This document shows positions 8,038 to 17,759 of a stretch of DNA of 32,139 nucleotides, piece by piece; position 1 is the stretch's first letter, and every line of letters begins with the position of its first letter. This DNA is from Cytophagales bacterium. Its GTDB lineage: Bacteria > Bacteroidota > Bacteroidia > Cytophagales > 172606-1. The position numbers were made by a program, and so were the translations under genes. The DNA lies in assembly GCA_030448185.1 (NCBI GenBank), contig JAUJNL010000056.1:1-32139 (forward strand). The letters run 5' to 3'. Below the pieces are notes generated by a model that worked only from the letters and a program-made list of their open reading frames with translations, did not search any database and was not told where the DNA came from.

Positions 8038-8075
8038 AAGTCCCTGTAAATATTTGATTTACAGGGACTTTTTAT
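8038..8075 (+). terminator. 14-bp perfect hairpin with T tract, no upstream gene
   Basis: AAGTCCCTGTAAAT (8038-8051) pairs fully with ATTTACAGGGACTT (8057-8070) around a 5-base loop, followed by TTTTATT. The T tract is on the plus strand, yet no plus-strand gene lies upstream. It could end a small RNA or be the left-behind terminator of a gene separated by element insertion. Confidence 0.6.
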
Positions 8076-8179
8076 TATATCCCCCGTTGACTCCCTTTCT
8101 ATTACGTTATGTCGATGGAAGCAGTAATTCGTCCGATATAAAGAATTTAGGGTCTGAAGCTTTATAAACAACCGGTTGA

Positions 8180-8969
8180 TTACTGGATTTCGTATTCGGT
8201 TACTTCCTGGTAGTCAATCGGTAAGCCAGTTTGCCGGGAGAGGTACTCTATCACAGGTTGGTCTTGTTTCGCCATGTGATACCGGCCGCCTTCCTGGGTA
8301 TTCCAGCGATACCCATCCTTGAAACGAATCTCGTAATAGGGCATGGTATCGATCTTATTAGAACGAGCAATCAAGCGATGGACATAGGTTAGGCCTTCAA
8401 TGTCACTGAGTGGATACCGCTTTTCCCGTATATCAAACAAGGGATTAATCACGATTTCCTTTTTCCCTTACCCCGGCATACCAATTATACACGGCCAGCA
8501 AGCAAATTAACCCGGCTATACCTGTAAACCATTGAAAGCCTTTGAGTGCCGCTTTGTTATCATAGCCGTGTTGTTGGCTATAGGCATGGCTATAGAGTTC
8601 CGCTTTTTCCCGGTAAATCAGCCGTAGAATATCACTGGTCACCATCAGGGTCAGGGTCGATCCAAATCCTATCGATGGAAAAATCAGGTATATATCCGGA
8701 AAGATAAAGGGATGAGACAGGGTTTGCAGGGGACCGGGTAGTACTTTAAATACCCGGATTAGAAAATCACCGACAAACCATACTGACCCGATCAGTAAGG
8801 GTAATAATATCAGGGTGCTGACGGCCGTATACCGGAAAAGTTTGGGTTTGAGTAGTTGCATTTCCTGATCGGTCAGGGGACGCAGCGCACTCCTTTTACC
8901 TTGAGGGAAAAGGAGCGGCAGTACCAACAGGACCACCGCCATGAGTATTTCAGGCCAGAAAGAAGCCAT
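8180..8969 (-). pseudogene. Membrane protein with C-terminal PH-like part, split by frameshift
   Basis: Two overlapping frames are present. Positions 8969-8445 encode 174 residues with about four membrane segments. Positions 8452-8180 encode 90 soluble residues, opening with a GTG. Read back past the GTG, the second frame continues as KEIVINPLFDIREKRYPLSDI. This is the usual edge of a bacterial PH-like membrane-linked domain, so the two were probably one protein of about 262 residues. The likely lesion lies at 8455-8475, in G and A runs. The alternative is two genuinely coupled genes with an 8-base overlap. The function is unknown. Confidence 0.55.
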
Positions 8970-9056
8970 GGCTCAAAATAGATAGGTTGCTCAAATTATC
9001 TTAAGAAAACAAGCTCATTTGTACGGGCTTACTCTCCTTTAGGGTGTACGACAAAA

Positions 9057-9107
9057 TGCCCGGCTATACACATCCGCATTTGCAATGCGGATGTGTATAG
9101 CCGGGCA
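9057..9107. repeat. 24-bp perfect palindromic hairpin inside the MITE
   Basis: The left arm 9057-9080 (TGCCCGGC...CCGCATT) pairs without mismatch with the right arm 9084-9107 around a TGC loop. A T6 run follows at 9117-9122, so transcripts in the plus direction would be strongly structured and could terminate. Confidence 0.9.
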
Positions 9108-9126
9108 GAAATGCCCTTTTTTCTCA

Positions 9127-9149
9127 GTTCCGCATTGCAAATGCGGAAC
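9127..9149. repeat. Second hairpin in the MITE with inverted core
   Basis: GTTCCGCATT (9127-9136) pairs with AATGCGGAAC (9140-9149) around GCA. Its 17-base core is the reverse complement of the core of the first hairpin (CCGCATTTGCAATGCGG), so the two structures carry the same motif in opposite orientation. Confidence 0.85.
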
Positions 9150-9588
9150 AACACGAACAAAGTTTAATGGTTGATCTGCAATTTGTCGTACACCCCTCCT
9201 TTACCTTTGGAGCAGATATCGCTTCTTTCTCCGTAATCAGGCTTTCTCCAAACAATTCTCCTTTAAAGGCTTTTTGCAGCAACGCATGGAAAAGAAACTC
9301 TGACTTTTGCAGGCTAGCTTCTGCTTTAGCTTTCTGTCCTTCAATGTTCTGGACGATCTGGGCAAATTGGTTTTGGAGTTCAATAGGAGAAATTAAAATC
9401 TCGCTGTCTTGTACTTCTTAGTCATTAATACTGGCCATTCCAACTATGTTTTTGCACATATTTTGGAGAATTAACTTGCCATGTGTAGAATTCAGATAGG
9501 CGGAAATGTATTCTGATCTGGCTCTTTCATTCGTAATCAACCAAGTTTTCTCTCTAATCCAGTCATTATCATCAGAAACAGAAGACAT

Positions 9589-9624
9589 AAAAAAGGACAA
9601 ACTGATAAGAATATCAATTTGTCC
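9589..9624 (-). terminator. tRNA-Met terminator
   Basis: On the minus strand a 13-bp stem (positions 9612-9624 with 9595-9607, one G-T pair) is followed by T6, eight bases after the tRNA 3' end. The hsdS remnant begins right beyond it. Confidence 0.8.
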
Positions 9625-9631
9625 GGTTCAG

Positions 9632-9705
9632 TAGCGAGGAGCAGAATCGAACTGCCGACCTTTGGGTTATGAATCCAATGCTCTAACCATCTGAGCTACC
9701 TCGCC
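9632..9705 (-). tRNA. tRNA-Met (CAT anticodon)
   Basis: The 74-base cloverleaf on the minus strand starts GGCGAGGTAGCTCAG. It has a 7-bp acceptor (one G-T pair), D arm with GGTT, anticodon loop TTCATAA, and T arm GGCAG-TTCGATT-CTGCT. CCA is not encoded. The anticodon stem has one A-C mismatch at its loop end. The GGC start and general form suit elongator Met; an Ile2 (lysidine) tRNA also carries CAT and cannot be fully excluded. Confidence 0.88.
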
Positions 9706-9896
9706 AAATTTATCTAAAGCAAATAGAGTTTGGAAGAATATTTGCTGCCCAATTAGCACAAATAATTTCAATCGGGGCACAAAGGTAATGCATTGTGTTA
9801 AAAAGTAAAAAATATTGATTCATTATTTGGCTATGTTGTTTTGATACTGAAAAAGTAATACCTTCCGCAGCAACCTGTTAAGTAACTGATAGCGAC

Positions 9897-10292
9897 ATGA
9901 GCAGACACAAATATATGGGGGAGTTTGAATTGAAAGCATCTCCGAAAATGATTTTTTCTTACCTGGTTAATCCAGCTGGCCTTGCCCAATGGTTTGCTGA
10001 TAATGTCAGTACTGATGACTATCGGACTTTTAATTTTATCTGGGATAATAGTCCTCATTATGCTCGTATTGCTTCCATGCGCACCAACAAATACGTTAAA
10101 TTTGAATTTCTGTCGGACGACCAGAAAGAAAAAATGGATCCTCCGTACATTGAATTTAAGCTGGATATGAACGAATTGACCCAGTCTTCGTTTTTAAAAG
10201 TAACCGACTACTCTGACATGGATGACGAGGATGATCTGAAAGAGTTATGGACGCATATGGTTGCCAGCCTGCGCGAAACAGTAGGTGGCTGA
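9897..10292 (+). CDS. START-like domain protein
   Basis: This 131-residue protein resembles the START/AHSA1-like fold. It begins HKYMGEFELKASPKMIFSYL, followed by NPAGLAQWFADNV and NFIWDNSPHYARI. It ends in a long helix (DLKELWTHMVASLRETVGG), as in ligand-binding START-like proteins. There is no signal peptide, so it is cytoplasmic. It lies 24 bases before the LptF/G-type permease and is probably co-transcribed with it. I recall this pairing from Bacteroidetes genomes. The ligand is unknown. Confidence 0.8.
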   Translation: MSRHKYMGEFELKASPKMIFSYLVNPAGLAQWFADNVSTDDYRTFNFIWDNSPHYARIASMRTNKYVKFEFLSDDQKEKMDPPYIEFKLDMNELTQSSFLKVTDYSDMDDEDDLKELWTHMVASLRETVGG

Positions 10293-10316
10293 TGCACCAA
10301 AGAGTAAACAGTGACT

Positions 10317-11772
10317 ATGAAAAAAATTGATAAACTGATTGTTAAAGCTTTTATTGGCCCTTTTATTCTCACATTTGCAGTCGTTACCTTTATCTTTCTG
10401 ACCCAAACTATTATTAAGTATTTTGACGATTTTGTCGGGAAGGGTTTAGGATTTGGCGTATTTGCTGAACTGCTTTTTTATTTTGCCCTTAATACGACTC
10501 CGGTCACCCTGCCGCTGGCGGTATTGCTCTCCTCACTGATGACGTACGGCAATCTCGGCGAACACTTTGAACTCACCGCGATCAAAAGTGCTGGTATCTC
10601 ACTGACCAGGGTATTGCTTCCGCTGTTCTTTTTTTCCATCTTATTATCCTTTGCCGCCTTCTGGTTCAACAACACGGTGGTTCCCAAGGCCAATCTCAGC
10701 GCCTTTAGTCTACTATGGGATATTCGTCAGAAGAAGCCGACCTTATCCATAAAAGAAGGAATTTTTTATAAGGATCTACCGAATGTCGCCATCAAAGCCA
10801 ACAAGAAACTGCCCGATGAAAAAACACTGCTGGATGTGATGATCTATGACCACCAGAGTGGTAATGGCAATACCCGCGTTATTCTCGCTGACTCAGCCCA
10901 GATGTATACCATTCTGTATGACCGTTACCTGGTATTTGAGTTGTTTGACGGGCAGAGTTATGATGATTATTCCTCTAGTCCGCAGCAGGCGTCTAATAAA
11001 AATCAGTTTATGCGTAATAAATTCAAACGCAGCAAAATGGTCTTTGATTTGTCCTCTTTTGATATGCAAAAAACGGACAAGAGCTTGTTTACCTCGCATC
11101 GGATGATGAAAAATATTACCGAACTCAATTACGTAGCTGATTCACTCCAGAAACAGCATAAAGAAGTGAGAAAGAACCTGCTTAGCAGTATTAAACAATA
11201 CTATTTTTATCAGCACGGCAATCAGAAAGATGAAGTAAAGCCGGGAAAGTGGGTGGATTCTATCAAAAATGTAAAATTTGCGGCCTATCAAACCCGTGAT
11301 ATGCTAAGCCGGGCAGCTAATCAGGCCCGCAATATCCGCTCTACTACTGAAAGTAAAGTGCAGGAAACCGAATCCCTTGCCAAGGAACGAAGAACCTTTA
11401 TCGTTGAAAAATACAAGAAGTACGCCCAGTCGGCGGCCTGCCTGAGTATGTTTCTAATCGGGGCACCGCTGGGAGCGATTATCAAGAAAGGCGGAGTAGG
11501 CATGCCCGTGCTGAGCGCAATGATATTGTTTTATTATATTTTACGTTTTCTCCCTGCTGGGTGAAAAATGGTCGAAAGAAGGTCTCGTATTAATTCCTTA
11601 TGGCGTATGGGGAGCCAATTTCATTTTGTTCTGGGTAGGCATGTTCTTTCTGAAGCAGGCCCGTAACGACTCGCGGATACTGGAAGCCGATGCCTACCGG
11701 GTAGCCCTTAAACGACTCAAAGACCGCTTTAACCGGCGTCCTAAACCCGTGGAAGTGCCGGCAGCAGTATAA
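10317..11772 (+). pseudogene. LptF/LptG-family permease, split by +1 frameshift
   Basis: Members of this family form the inner-membrane part of the LPS export transporter. The N-terminus has three hydrophobic helices (KLIVKAFIGPFILTFAVVTF onward, then the TPVTLPLAVLLSSLMTYG motif). A large periplasmic region follows, then a C-terminal membrane pair starting at SAACLSMFLIGAPLGAIIKKGG. The frame stops at TGA 11562. Shifting by one base after 11554 gives LGEKWSKEGLVLIPYGVWGA and a final helix, ending at 11772, as the family requires. An extra C in CCC (11552-11554) is the simplest cause. The start is the ATG at 10317; a GTG six bases earlier is also possible. The gene is normally essential. Confidence 0.85.
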
Positions 11773-11879
11773 TAGAAATGCTAAGTGGGAATGCTCAATG
11801 GTGCTCCTCAATGTTCATTTAAAATTTAGCATTCAACATGAGCTTTTGAAATTAAGCATTCCCGAAAATTGGGTAAGTG

Positions 11880-11911
11880 CTTGTATTTCTAAGGATAACC
11901 TGTTATTTTTG
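11880..11911 (+). promoter_or_regulatory. Putative rpsO promoter (Bacteroidetes type)
   Basis: CTTG at 11880-11883 and TATTTTTG at 11904-11911 are 20 bases apart, close to the TTTG-N19-TAnnTTTG consensus. They lie 45 bases before the rpsO start. Confidence 0.55.
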
Positions 11912-11956
11912 CCCCCTATTTAATAAAAAGAAAAAGAACTTATTTACGCTGCAAAA

Positions 11957-12232
11957 ATGTATCTGACGACTGAAAAAAAACAGGAGCTGTTCGAAACGCA
12001 TGGCCACGGCAAGCAAAAGACGGATACTGGTTCACCTGAATCACAAATTGCTTTATTTACGTATCGCATCAATCACCTGACTGAGCACCTCAAGACTTAC
12101 AAAAAAGATCATGGCAGCCGTCTGGGGCTTTTAAAACTGGTTGGTAAGCGGAGAAGATTACTGAATTATCTGCATAAGACTGACATTGAGCGGTATCGTG
12201 CCATCCTCAGCGATTTGAACCTGAGAAAATAG
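11957..12232 (+). CDS. rpsO: 30S ribosomal protein S15
   Basis: The 91-residue protein binds the central domain of 16S rRNA early in 30S assembly. It has the family landmarks [56 protein letters not shown] and the C-terminal [12 protein letters not shown]. The length is normal. It precedes pnp with a terminator hairpin between them, the widespread rpsO-pnp arrangement. Confidence 0.97.
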   Translation: MYLTTEKKQELFETHGHGKQKTDTGSPESQIALFTYRINHLTEHLKTYKKDHGSRLGLLKLVGKRRRLLNYLHKTDIERYRAILSDLNLRK

Positions 12233-12241
12233 ACTACTTGA

Positions 12242-12267
12242 GGGAACCCTGCTCCGGGTTCCCTTTT
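12242..12267 (+). terminator. Terminator between rpsO and pnp
   Basis: GGGAACCC (12242-12249) pairs with GGGTTCCC (12256-12263), followed by TTTT. It ends rpsO transcripts and may allow partial read-through into pnp. Confidence 0.85.
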
Positions 12268-12402
12268 CTATTTATACCATTTACAGGCCGGCCCTTCACA
12301 AGCCGGCTTAAGCTGTTTAATTCGGGTAATTTTTTTGTTTTCCCTGTTGCTGAACTACCCGCACATACAATATCTACTACTTACTCTATTTTTAAAAAAT
12401 CA

Positions 12403-14532
12403 ATGAACGTTGTCACAAAAACTTTTGAATTAGCCGACGGCCGCAAGATTACGATTGAGACTGGTAAACTGGCCAAGCAAGCCGACGGTTCAGTGGTAGT
12501 CCGGATGGGTGATACGATGCTGCTGGCTACCGTAGTCGGGCAGCAGGAGGCCCGTGAAGGCATCGACTTCCTACCTTTGTCGGTAGATTATCAGGAAAAA
12601 TTTGCCGCTGCCGGCAAAATTCCCGGCGGATTTCTCCGTCGTGAGGGCAAACTGTCGGATCACGAAGTGTTGATCAGCCGTCTGGTAGATCGGGCTATAC
12701 GTCCGCTGTTTCCGGATGATTATCACGCCGATACGCAGATAAATATATTTCTGATTTCGGCTGATCAGAATGTGCCACCTGATGCGTTGGCAGGTTTAGC
12801 GGCCTCTGCAGCGTTATCCGTTTCGGATATCCCCTTTCAGGGACCAATCTCTGAAGTTAAAGTAGCAAAAATCGAGGGACAATATGTAATTAATCCAACA
12901 AACTCCGCTTTGGAAAAAGCGACCTTGAGTCTGCTGGTGGGCGCTTCGGAGGATAATATTCTGATGGTGGAAGGGGAAGCGGATGAAGTAGACGAATCAG
13001 AAGTACTGGAAGCTTTGAAACTGGCCCATGAGGCCATTAAAATCCAGTGTCAGGCCCAGCGTGAACTCGCCGAAGAGGTAGGCAAAACACAGAAGCGCGA
13101 ATACTCGCATGAGGTAAATGATCCTGAACTTAGAGCCAAACTGTATGAACTACTTTACGAGAAAGCGTATACACTAGCTAAGTCTACTATCCTCGATAAG
13201 AATCAGCGCAGCGAAGCATTCAAAGCCATTAAAAAGGAGTATATAGAGTCATTGCCCGAAGATCATCTCATAGATCTGGCACTGGTAAGTAAATACTACT
13301 ACGAAATTCAGCGGGATGCAGCCCGGAATCTGGTACTGGAGAATCGGATTAGGCTGGATGGCCGTAAACTCGATGAAATCCGTACCATATGGTCTGAAGT
13401 AGATTACTTGCCTTCAGCTCATGGTTCGGCCATTTTTACCCGGGGTGAAACGCAGTCCCTGACTACGGCCACTTTAGGTACCAAGCTTGATGAGCAGATT
13501 ATTGACAGTGCCATGCAGGCAGGTTACAGTAAATTTATGCTTCATTACAATTTTCCCGGTTTCTCAACGGGAGAAGTGAAGCCTAACCGGGGACCTGGCC
13601 GACGCGAAGTGGGTCATGGCAACCTGGCATTCCGGGCCTTAAAGAAGGTTCTTCCCCCGGTTGACGAAAATCCTTATACCATCCGGATTGTTTCTGATAT
13701 TCTGGAGTCCAATGGTTCCTCTTCCATGGCTACGGTCTGCGCGGCTACGCTGGCCCTGATGGATGCCGGTATTAAGATTAAGGCCCCCGTTTCGGGCATT
13801 GCCATGGGGTTGATTTCCGATCCTAAGACTGGAAACTATGCTGTGTTGTCCGATATTCTTGGCGACGAGGATCACTTGGGTGATATGGATTTTAAAATCA
13901 CTGGTACTGCTAAGGGAATTACGGCTTGTCAGATGGATATGAAGGTAGAAGGCTTGTCTTATCAGGTACTGGATGAAGCTTTGCAGCAAGCAAAAAAAGG
14001 CCGTTTGCACATATTGCAAAAGATGAACGAAACCATCGCTGAACCGCGCCCGGATCTGAAGCCAAGTGCCCCGCGTTCTGTCACCGTTAAAATCGAACGG
14101 GATCAGATCGGCGCCGTCATCGGGCCAGGTGGTAAAGTGGTACAGGATATTCAGAAGGAATCCGGCGCTACAGTGATCATTGAGGAGAAGGATAACGCCG
14201 GTTTTGTAAGCATTTTTGCCGTTAACAAAGAATCATTGGAGAAGGCACTGCGCCGCGTAAAAGGAATCGTTGCCATCCCGACGGTAGGTGATGTGTACGA
14301 TGGCAAAGTGAAGTCTATTATGCCATTCGGGGCGTTTGTGGAGTTTATGCCGGGCAAAGACGGACTGCTGCACATCTCCGAGATCAAGTGGGAGCGGCTC
14401 GAAACGATGGAAGGTGTGCTGGAAGTAGGAGAAGAGGTAAAAGTTAAATTAGTAGAAGTAGATAAGAAGACGGGTAAATACCGCTTGTCACGGAAGGTAT
14501 TATTGTCAAAACCAGAAGGAAAGCCTGCCTAA
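12403..14532 (+). CDS. pnp: Polyribonucleotide nucleotidyltransferase (PNPase)
   Basis: This is a 3'-5' phosphorolytic exoribonuclease of 709 residues, acting as a trimer in RNA decay. The order is first RNase PH domain (start to about 145, with [11 protein letters not shown] and [10 protein letters not shown]), a helical linker, and the second RNase PH domain (about 320-545, with [34 protein letters not shown] and [10 protein letters not shown]). A KH domain (about 555-615, [16 protein letters not shown]) and an S1 domain (about 625-700, [15 protein letters not shown]) follow. The start is the ATG at 12403 ([15 protein letters not shown]). The upstream in-frame stretch back to 12238 runs through the rpsO terminator and is not coding. 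The gene is intact, in contrast to many neighbours. Confidence 0.97.
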   Translation: MNVVTKTFELADGRKITIETGKLAKQADGSVVVRMGDTMLLATVVGQQEAREGIDFLPLSVDYQEKFAAAGKIPGGFLRREGKLSDHEVLISRLVDRAIRPLFPDDYHADTQINIFLISADQNVPPDALAGLAASAALSVSDIPFQGPISEVKVAKIEGQYVINPTNSALEKATLSLLVGASEDNILMVEGEADEVDESEVLEALKLAHEAIKIQCQAQRELAEEVGKTQKREYSHEVNDPELRAKLYELLYEKAYTLAKSTILDKNQRSEAFKAIKKEYIESLPEDHLIDLALVSKYYYEIQRDAARNLVLENRIRLDGRKLDEIRTIWSEVDYLPSAHGSAIFTRGETQSLTTATLGTKLDEQIIDSAMQAGYSKFMLHYNFPGFSTGEVKPNRGPGRREVGHGNLAFRALKKVLPPVDENPYTIRIVSDILESNGSSSMATVCAATLALMDAGIKIKAPVSGIAMGLISDPKTGNYAVLSDILGDEDHLGDMDFKITGTAKGITACQMDMKVEGLSYQVLDEALQQAKKGRLHILQKMNETIAEPRPDLKPSAPRSVTVKIERDQIGAVIGPGGKVVQDIQKESGATVIIEEKDNAGFVSIFAVNKESLEKALRRVKGIVAIPTVGDVYDGKVKSIMPFGAFVEFMPGKDGLLHISEIKWERLETMEGVLEVGEEVKVKLVEVDKKTGKYRLSRKVLLSKPEGKPA

Positions 14533-14560
14533 ACAACAGGGGCCTATTGCTCAACTTTTT

Positions 14561-14597
14561 ACTGGCTGGTCTGATACACCGGCCAGTTTCACTTTTG
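14561..14597 (+). terminator. pnp terminator
   Basis: ACTGGCTGG (14561-14569) pairs with CCGGCCAGT (14579-14587, one G-T pair), followed by a T-rich stretch, 28 bases after the pnp stop. Confidence 0.7.
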
Positions 14598-15002
14598 CAA
14601 AGTGATTTTTTAATTTAATCTGATTTTTTCGGCTATTAAACCTGAATTCTTCCTAAATACCTGGCTTCTGGTTTACCTGTTTTGTTTGTTGTAAGTATCG
14701 GTTGTAGGGAAAGGGCAGGTCTCCGATAAGGAACCGGAACTACCTAGTTTGATTGAAAGCTTTTACATAAATTTAAGTAAATCAACTTCTCGATTAGCAA
14801 CGTAGATATTATCAGGCAGAGCCCGGTTTTTAAAACCTGTTTTTCTTATAAAGCATTTAAAGTAATATTTTCGGTTTTTTACTAAAGCACAAAATTTTTG
14901 TAAGCATTAAAAAAAAAAAGAACTTTGCTTTAAGTGTTCTACGTCTAAAAATAGGATATTTCGTTATAGGTTTAAAATTTTACCCTAATACGCCGCTGCG
15001 CG
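14598..15002. other. rpoD leader region without genes
   Basis: This 405-base AT-rich stretch, 470 bases counted from the pnp stop, has no supportable ORF. Its end carries the putative rpoD promoter and an untranslated leader of about 70 bases. No riboswitch-like fold was recognised. Confidence 0.5.
14897..14927 (+). promoter_or_regulatory. Putative rpoD promoter (Bacteroidetes type)
   Basis: TTTG at 14897-14900 and GAACTTTG at 14920-14927 are separated by exactly 19 bases. The second element differs from TAnnTTTG at one position. The spacer is an A-rich tract. Confidence 0.55.
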
Positions 15003-15867
15003 ATGAGACAACTAAAAATCAGTAAGCAGATTACCAACCGCGAAAGCCAGTCGCTGGACAAATACCTGCAGGAGATTGGCAAAGTGGATCTGCTTTCTCC
15101 CGATGAGGAAGTAGAATTGGCTAAACGCATCCGTGAAGGCGACCAGCTGGCGTTGGAAAAACTTACTAAGGCGAATTTACGCTTTGTGGTATCCGTGGCC
15201 AAGCAGTATCAGAACCAGGGACTTTCGCTGGGCGATCTAATCAACGAAGGAAACTTGGGTCTAATCAAAGCGGCACAGCGGTTTGATGAAACCAGAGGTT
15301 TCAAATTTATTTCCTACGCCGTTTGGTGGATCCGTCAGTCTATTCTGCAAGCGCTGGCGGAGCAGTCACGTATTGTCCGGCTTCCGCTTAACCGGGTGGG
15401 TTCGCTGAATAAGATTTCCAAAACATTCTCCGAGCTGGAGCAGAAGTACGAACATGAGCCGTCTCCCCAGGAACTGGCCGAAGTGCTGGAGGTAACGCTG
15501 GCTGAGGTAGTAGATACGCTTAAGATTTCGAAGTCGGCACGTGTCGATGGATGCCCCATTTGCCCAGGGTGAAGAAAATAGCCTGTTGGACGTACTGGAA
15601 AAACGATAGTGAAGACACTCTGATTCCGGGCTGATCAACGATTCGTTGCGCTGGGAAGTACAAAGGGCGCTGTCTACCCTTTCTCAGCGGGAGGCCGATG
15701 TAATTATCCTTTATTTTGGTTTGAATGGGGAACATGCCATGACCCTGGAGGAAATTGGTGAAAAATTTAGTCTTACCCGGGAACGAGTACGGCAAATTAA
15801 GAAAAGGCTATTCGCCGGCTACGGCATACTTCTCGCAGTAAAGATATTAAAGCCTTACCTAGGTAGC
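15003..15867 (+). pseudogene. rpoD: Primary sigma factor RpoD, multiply frameshifted
   Basis: The first 183 or so residues are intact and typical: [20 protein letters not shown] (region 1.2), [18 protein letters not shown] and [18 protein letters not shown] (region 2), then region 3. After KISKSAR the frame is lost. It continues in a second frame as [17 protein letters not shown], in a third as TLSQREADVIILYFGLNGEHAMTLEEIGEKF plus LTRERVRQIK (region 4.2), then KAIRRLRHTSRSK in yet another. At least five indels are needed between 15545 and 15850. The repaired length, about 288 residues, matches Bacteroidetes RpoD. As written, no region 4 would be made. Sequence error or a decayed copy are both possible. 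Confidence 0.93.
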
Positions 15868-15922
15868 ATTTTAAAGAATAAAAGATACTCAGTAACAGAT
15901 ACGGTAACTAAAGAAAAGCATA

Positions 15923-15950
15923 AAAGCCTCATCTTGAGGCTTTAATTTTA
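15923..15950 (+). terminator. rpoD terminator
   Basis: AAAGCCTCA (15923-15931) pairs perfectly with TGAGGCTTT (15935-15943) around TCT, followed by AATTTTA. Confidence 0.75.
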
Positions 15951-16634
15951 TGCCAGAAGCTGTGAAAATTACAAGAAAATCTGGGGTACCATTATTGCTT
16001 TCCTCATCCTGTTGAGGCTACTACCACTTCTTTTACTTCCCTATCTGTCTTTCAACTTACTTCCCATCTTTGGGCAAGTAGCCTATTTTGTGCAATTTTG
16101 GAACCCGTTTGTTTAGATTTGTTAAACTATAAATACAACACCTTTTGTGAAAAAGTATTATCTCTCTGGATTGTTTTCTTACCCTTTACGCTACCCGTTC
16201 AAATAGCAAACCGAACCTTCAAGGGTGCCAATTGTATTATCCAACGGCACTTCAGCGGGTGAAATCTTTATCAAAATGGGGCAACCTGTCCCAACAGGGG
16301 TACTGATTGAAAAAGCGATAAGGACTTTTAACCCTTTCCACGGGACCCAAGGATACGAGTTCGAACTTGACTTTACCACCCATTCAGCGGTATAGAAGAC
16401 GGAACCATTGAAGTACGGATTAAGTGGCGGCTAAAGTCCAATTTTGATTGCAGGCACTAGGGCTACGGAGTTTAATGACTGGCAGTATGCCGCTATTACA
16501 ACAGGTGACTTATAGCGATCTGATGCAGGCCGCAGAGTTTTGGAAGTACCCGTTTTTAAGTAAACCGGTGAGTCATATTTTCTTAGGGTTATAATTGCAG
16601 TGTAGTACAAAATATTGTCGCGTGAGTTCTAAAG
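15951..16634. other. Gap with a degraded reading frame
   Basis: No intact gene is present. From a GTG at 16148 a plus-strand frame reads KKYYLSGLFSYPLRYPFK and a stop, then continues as SNGTSAGEIFIKMGQPVPTG and GYEFELDFTTHSAV to TAG at 16392. After that another frame offers EDGTIEVRIKWRLKS. This looks like a decayed or error-damaged small beta-rich protein. I do not recognise its family. It sits in the zone where rpoD and trxB are also damaged. Confidence 0.4.
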
Positions 16635-17565
<931 letters not shown>

Positions 17566-17759
17566 TCAATTTTCAATCTTTTATTAGGGGCAATCTAATA
17601 ATATACCTTAGATTACATGAACAGTACGTGATGCGATCATTTACTGTTCATGCAGTTTTCATTTTTAAAAAATTTGTGAAAGTGCAGCGCTGCAAGTTAG
17701 TTTACGGAAGTTCAGGTAGGCTAAACATCCGGGATATCCGGCTTTCACTCCGGAAAGAA

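Larger units (their letters stand above)
9042..9195. mobile_element. MITE-like element, 154 bp, with 14-bp terminal inverted repeats
   Basis: The left end GGGTGTACGACAAA (9042-9055) is repeated inverted at the right end (TTTGTCGTACACCC, 9182-9195). The element is flanked by a perfect 8-bp direct repeat CTCCTTTA at 9034-9041 and 9196-9203, the expected target duplication. It has no coding capacity, so it would need a transposase in trans. Removing it with one repeat copy restores the hsdS reading frame, which independently proves the insertion. An 8-bp duplication suits several IS families (for example ISL3 or IS1595), so the parent is not assigned. Confidence 0.92.
9034..9203. repeat. 8-bp target-site duplication flanking the MITE
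   Basis: CTCCTTTA occurs at 9034-9041 and again at 9196-9203, exactly abutting the terminal inverted repeats of the element between them. Confidence 0.92.
9001..9588 (-). pseudogene. hsdS: Type I restriction specificity subunit (hsdS), 3' remnant
   Basis: The minus-strand frame reads SEYISAYLNSTHGKLILQN, then GMASIND, a TAA at 9420-9418, then IELQNQFAQIVQNIEGQKAKA and LLQKAFKGELFGES. This is the conserved C-terminal region and helix of HsdS. The TAA sits where a Lys codon (AAA) would fit. The frame is then entered by a 154-bp MITE. With the MITE and one target copy removed, it reads on into ESKPVQMSLFS and a stop at 9001, a typical HsdS end. The 5' target-recognition part is missing; the remnant begins at the tRNA-Met terminator. 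It is not functional. Confidence 0.85.

Noticed and set aside
8018..8050. T-arm-like string GTTCAAGTCCC suggesting a tRNA fragment
   Set aside because: The 5-bp T stem does not pair and no acceptor or anticodon arm can be built; the bases form part of the perfect hairpin instead.
7893..8171. Minus-strand 92-codon reading frame upstream of the integrase
   Set aside because: It overlaps the repeat array and the hairpin, has a biased unstructured peptide and no ribosome binding site; these are better explained as att-like non-coding DNA.
9167..9421. Plus-strand 84-codon frame
   Set aside because: It is the antisense shadow of the hsdS remnant, whose minus-strand translation shows clear family motifs.
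12238..12402. In-frame 5' extension of pnp
   Set aside because: It runs through the rpsO terminator hairpin and has no family similarity; the ATG at 12403 starts the conserved protein.
17628..17759. In-frame 5' extension of the M23 peptidase
   Set aside because: It would hide the clear signal peptide that begins at 17760.
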